From: an uncultured Streptococcus sp.
GTDB taxonomy: Bacteria; Bacillota; Bacilli; Lactobacillales; Streptococcaceae
Direction: 5' to 3'
NCBI RefSeq assembly: GCF_938036805.1
Contig: NZ_CALHWC010000223.1
Location: 1 to 25,762, forward strand
Length of the DNA stretch: 25,762 nt
The number at the start of each line of letters is the position of its first letter. Positions within the stretch are counted from its first letter, which is position 1. Shown piece after piece: positions 22,721 through 25,762 of this stretch. The notes beneath the pieces were generated by a model. The model had not been told where the DNA came from and ran no database searches. It saw only the letters and a program-made list of their open reading frames with translations. The position numbers were made by a program, and so were the translations under genes.

Positions 22721-24544
22721 ATGAATTTAGAAGATTTGAAAAAACGTCAGGAGAAGATCCGCAATTTCTCCATCATTGCCCATATTGACCACGGGAAATC
22801 AACCTTGGCCGACCGGATTTTGGAGGCGACAGAGACGGTTTCCAGCCGGGAAATGCAGGCCCAACTCTTGGACAGCATGGACTTGGAGCGGGAGCGCGGT
22901 ATCACCATTAAGCTTAATGCCATCGAGCTCAATTATACTGCCAAGGACGGGGAGACCTATATCTTCCACTTGATCGACACGCCGGGACACGTTGACTTTA
23001 CCTATGAAGTGTCACGGTCATTGGCAGCCTGTGAAGGCGCCATTCTGGTCGTGGATGCTGCTCAGGGGATTGAGGCTCAGACCTTGGCCAATGTCTATCT
23101 AGCACTGGATAATGACTTGGAAATCCTGCCTGTTATCAATAAGATTGACCTGCCTGCTGCGGATCCAGAGCGGGTGCGGACAGAGATTGAAGACGTGATT
23201 GGACTGGATGCTAGCGAAGCCGTATTGGCTTCTGCCAAGGCTGGCATCGGAATTGAAGATATTTTAGAGCAGATTGTGGAAAAAGTTCCAGCTCCGACTG
23301 GAAATGTTGAAGCACCACTCAAAGCCTTGATTTTTGACTCAGTCTACGATGCCTATCGTGGGGTAATCCTGCAAGTGCGGGTGATGGACGGTGTGGTCAA
23401 GCCGGGAGATACCATTCAGCTCATGAGCAATGGCAAGAACTTTGACGTAACTGAGGTCGGTATCTTTACACCGAAAGCTATTGGACGTGATTTCCTAGCG
23501 ACAGGGGATGTTGGCTATATCGCAGCTTCTATCAAAACGGTGCAGGATACTCGGGTCGGAGACACAGTGACCTTGGCGAACAATCCAGCATCTGAGCCCC
23601 TACACGGTTACAAGCAGATGAATCCTATGGTTTTCGCTGGTCTCTATCCGATTGAGTCCAATAAATACAATGACCTACGCGAAGCCCTCGAAAAGCTCCA
23701 GCTAAACGATGCCAGTCTGCAATTTGAACCAGAAACGTCGCAAGCACTAGGATTTGGTTTCCGTTGTGGCTTCTTGGGCTTGCTGCATATGGATGTCATT
23801 CAGGAGCGCTTGGAGCGGGAATTCAATATTGACTTGATTATGACGGCTCCGTCTGTTATCTATAAGGTTAATCTGACAGATGGTGAAGCTATTGATGTCT
23901 CTAATCCGAGTGAGTTTCCGGATCCGACCAAGATTGATTCCATTGAAGAGCCTTATGTCAAGGCGCAGATTATGGTGCCGCAGGAATTTGTCGGAGCGGT
24001 GATGGAGTTAGCTCAGCGAAAGCGCGGTGACTTTGTGACCATGGACTATATCGATGATAATCGGGTCAATGTCATCTATCAAATCCCACTTGCTGAAATC
24101 GTCTTTGACTTCTTTGACAAGCTCAAGTCCTCTACTCGTGGCTATGCTAGCTTTGACTATGAAATTTCTGAGTACCGCTCATCCAAACTGGTTAAGATGG
24201 ATATTCTCCTCAATGGCGACAAGGTCGATGCTCTCAGCTTTATCGTTCACAAGGAATTTGCCTATGAGCGTGGTAAGCTGATTGTGGACAAGCTCAAGAA
24301 AATCATTCCTCGTCAGCAATTTGAAGTACCCATTCAGGCAGCCATCGGACACAAGATTGTGGCTCGGACTGACATCAAGGCTCTTCGTAAAAACGTACTT
24401 GCCAAGTGTTATGGTGGTGACGTTTCTCGGAAGCGGAAACTCCTTGAAAAACAAAAAGCCGGTAAGAAACGGATGAAAGCTATCGGATCCGTCGAAGTCC
24501 CACAAGAAGCCTTCCTCAGTGTCCTGAGTATGGATGATGAATAA
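22721..24544 (+). CDS. lepA: Elongation factor 4 (LepA)
   Basis: A 607-aa translational GTPase that acts on ribosomes, back-translocating or remodelling stalled complexes and aiding small-subunit assembly. G1 is HIDHGKST (21-28), the switch region has RERGITI (57-63), G3 is DTPGH (86-90) and G4 is NKID (140-143). EF-G-like domains II, III and V follow, and the LepA-specific C-terminal domain includes AKCYGGDVSRKRKLLEKQK, absent from EF-G. Length is standard. It is a single gene with its own promoter. No clear terminator separates it from the lipoprotein gene 44 bases downstream. Confidence 0.98.
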   Translation: MNLEDLKKRQEKIRNFSIIAHIDHGKSTLADRILEATETVSSREMQAQLLDSMDLERERGITIKLNAIELNYTAKDGETYIFHLIDTPGHVDFTYEVSRSLAACEGAILVVDAAQGIEAQTLANVYLALDNDLEILPVINKIDLPAADPERVRTEIEDVIGLDASEAVLASAKAGIGIEDILEQIVEKVPAPTGNVEAPLKALIFDSVYDAYRGVILQVRVMDGVVKPGDTIQLMSNGKNFDVTEVGIFTPKAIGRDFLATGDVGYIAASIKTVQDTRVGDTVTLANNPASEPLHGYKQMNPMVFAGLYPIESNKYNDLREALEKLQLNDASLQFEPETSQALGFGFRCGFLGLLHMDVIQERLEREFNIDLIMTAPSVIYKVNLTDGEAIDVSNPSEFPDPTKIDSIEEPYVKAQIMVPQEFVGAVMELAQRKRGDFVTMDYIDDNRVNVIYQIPLAEIVFDFFDKLKSSTRGYASFDYEISEYRSSKLVKMDILLNGDKVDALSFIVHKEFAYERGKLIVDKLKKIIPRQQFEVPIQAAIGHKIVARTDIKALRKNVLAKCYGGDVSRKRKLLEKQKAGKKRMKAIGSVEVPQEAFLSVLSMDDE

Positions 24545-24588
24545 TCTCTTTAATTTCTAATTAACATGTTCCAAAAAGGAGGAAAATT

Positions 24589-25224
24589 ATGAAGCGATCG
24601 TACTTACTTAGTGCAGTCCTTGTGTTGACTTCACTTACTCTTATGTCTTGTGCAAAATCTCAACAAAAAGATCAACAAACAAGCTCATCGACCAGTTCAA
24701 GTGTTCAAGTCAAAAAGGAGAGTTCAGACTCTTCTTCTAAAAAAAGCAAGAACAAAACCAATCAAGAAACAAAACGTGTTGGTTCTCCAGAGTTTGGCTA
24801 TATCGATATTCCTAGTAATTGGGTTAAATTTGTCGATGTAGATGTTGAGGGACTTATCCAATATACCGACGGTTCTGCTTATAATATTGTTACCATGAAT
24901 GCTGTTTCTAAGGCAGAAGCTGAAGTAGCAGATGGTGAGACTTTCAATGCAGAAACAATTGCTCAACATGTAGCCTATAATTGGAGCCAAAAAGATAATA
25001 TTGAGAAGATGTGGGGCTCTAAAAGTACTGTCTCAGGAAGAGAAGCCTTTCAAATAAACATCATTCTGAAATCGGGACAACTTGCTAATACATTAGTTTT
25101 CCAAAAAGATGACAAAGTCTATATACTTTCCATTGAAGGTGATAAAAAAACTATCAATGACTTCTTGGAAAACATGAAAGATACATGGAGTCTCGACGAA
25201 AAAAGTTCAAATGCTAAGATTTAA
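24589..25224 (+). CDS. Surface lipoprotein of unknown function
   Basis: This 211-aa precursor has a lipobox LMSC at residues 18-21. After cleavage by LspA at C21 the mature protein is membrane-anchored outside the cell. Residues 25-63 are a Ser/Thr/Lys/Gln-rich spacer of low complexity. The folded part (about 64-205) is soluble and contains FGYIDIPSNWVKF and a C-terminal half with DKVYILSIEGDKKTINDFLENMKDTW. This resembles small PsbP/DUF-like domains, but I do not recognise the family firmly. AAAAAGGAGG gives a very strong start at 24589. The gene is more AT-rich than lepA. It ends at a strong terminator. Confidence 0.88.
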   Translation: MKRSYLLSAVLVLTSLTLMSCAKSQQKDQQTSSSTSSSVQVKKESSDSSSKKSKNKTNQETKRVGSPEFGYIDIPSNWVKFVDVDVEGLIQYTDGSAYNIVTMNAVSKAEAEVADGETFNAETIAQHVAYNWSQKDNIEKMWGSKSTVSGREAFQINIILKSGQLANTLVFQKDDKVYILSIEGDKKTINDFLENMKDTWSLDEKSSNAKI

Positions 25225-25233
25225 AAGACTCAG

Positions 25234-25269
25234 AAAAATGAGATTGACTGAGGGTTGTCTCATTTTTTT
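25234..25269 (+). terminator. Rho-independent terminator of the lipoprotein gene
   Basis: AAAAATGAGA (25234-25243) pairs with TCTCATTTTT (25258-25267), 14-nt loop, ending in a seven-T run. Confidence 0.88.
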
Positions 25270-25317
25270 GATGTGTTGATGATAAACACCAAAGAAAAAA
25301 TATTTAGAAAGTAAAAT

Positions 25318-25762
25318 ATGACTCAAGAAATTGATCTTGAAAAATACCACCAACTAGCCCTGCAAAAGCAGAAAGAGCACCGAAAATTTTTAGCCAATCT
25401 CAAGAAAAAGCCACCAAAAAACCTCGATAAGATTGCCCAGCAGATCCATGATGAGGTCTTTGAGGAGATTGACTGTACAGCCTGCGCCAATTGTTGTAAA
25501 ACTCTGGGGCCAGACTTTAAGGAAGCCGACATTGTCCGCATTGCTAAGTATTTCAAGATGAAGCTGCCGGCTTTTGAAGAGGAGTTTCTTCAGGTGGACG
25601 AAGACGGTGACAAGGTCTTCAAGGCCATACCTTGTCCTTTTTTAGGTGGAGACAATCTCTGCTCGATCTACGATGTTCGTCCCAAGGCCTGCCGCGAGTT
25701 TCCTCATACAGACCGCAAGAAGATTCATCAGATTAATCATCTGACAATCAAAAATACCCTGA
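25318..25762 (+). CDS. YkgJ-family cysteine cluster protein (partial)
   Basis: The frame from ATG 25318 stays open for 148 codons to the window end, so the C-terminus is missing. A Lys-rich helical start (EKYHQLALQKQKEHRKFL) is followed by the cluster CTACANCC at about residues 56-63 (CxxCxxCC). Later cysteines lie in IPCPFL, NLCSIYDVRP and KACREFP. This is the pattern of the YkgJ/UPF0153 family, which binds Zn or an Fe-S cluster; its function is unknown. Only a weak AGAAAG precedes the start. The preceding terminator suggests a separate transcript. Confidence 0.85.
   Translation, partial: MTQEIDLEKYHQLALQKQKEHRKFLANLKKKPPKNLDKIAQQIHDEVFEEIDCTACANCCKTLGPDFKEADIVRIAKYFKMKLPAFEEEFLQVDEDGDKVFKAIPCPFLGGDNLCSIYDVRPKACREFPHTDRKKIHQINHLTIKNTL

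Noticed and set aside
1..25762. CRISPR arrays, tRNA or rRNA genes, prophage, toxin-antitoxin or defence modules
   Set aside because: Looked for throughout by eye; no regularly spaced repeats, tRNA-like cloverleaf with conserved TTCGA arms, rRNA sequence or recognisable defence gene was seen.

Overview
The window looks like chromosomal DNA of a viridans streptococcus, probably of the sanguinis/gordonii group. The grounds are the moderate GC content, strong AAGGAGG ribosome-binding sites and extended -10 promoters. Typical streptococcal neighbourhoods are also present: fruR-fruK-fruA, degV-dapB-cca-ABC-F, and LysR (CpsY type)-lspA-rluD-lepA. Every intact gene lies on the + strand. The species is inferred; no database was searched.

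Layout. 1-1507: the dTDP-rhamnose pathway (end of rmlC, then rmlB), separated by a 131-bp block of nested inverted repeats. 1631-2738: a membrane-anchored hypothetical and a small cupin, each ended by its own terminator. 2855-7114: hemW, an acyl-ACP thioesterase, a NagD-like HAD phosphatase, a TIGR01906-type membrane protein and a CPBP membrane protease, closely packed and closed by a terminator. 7168-10915: the fructose operon fruR-fruK-fruA. It has a TTGACT/TATAAT promoter, three helically phased 10-bp repeats upstream and a cre-like site at the predicted start of transcription. fruA carries an in-frame TAG between its EIIA and EIIB domains.

10916-13229 is the accessory part. A consensus promoter drives an LPKTG-anchored von Willebrand A surface protein. 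Behind it, on the minus strand, lies a decayed ISL3-family transposase. 13266-18365: DUF1149, DegV, dapB, cca and a Uup-like ABC-F protein, mostly overlapping by 1-4 bases and so probably co-transcribed. 18416-19272: a double-domain GNAT acetyltransferase broken by one base in a T run. 19322-22597: a TDT-family transporter, then LysR regulator-lspA-rluD. 22721-25224: lepA and a lipoprotein. The window ends inside a YkgJ-type cysteine-cluster protein.

Most of the window is conserved housekeeping sequence. I did not find a clear new defence or biosynthetic system. The points most worth a second look are the fruA amber codon, the structured element between rmlC and rmlB, the probable leaderless hemW transcript, the fru control region, and the surface-protein/IS-remnant island with its duplicated 19-bp gene start.
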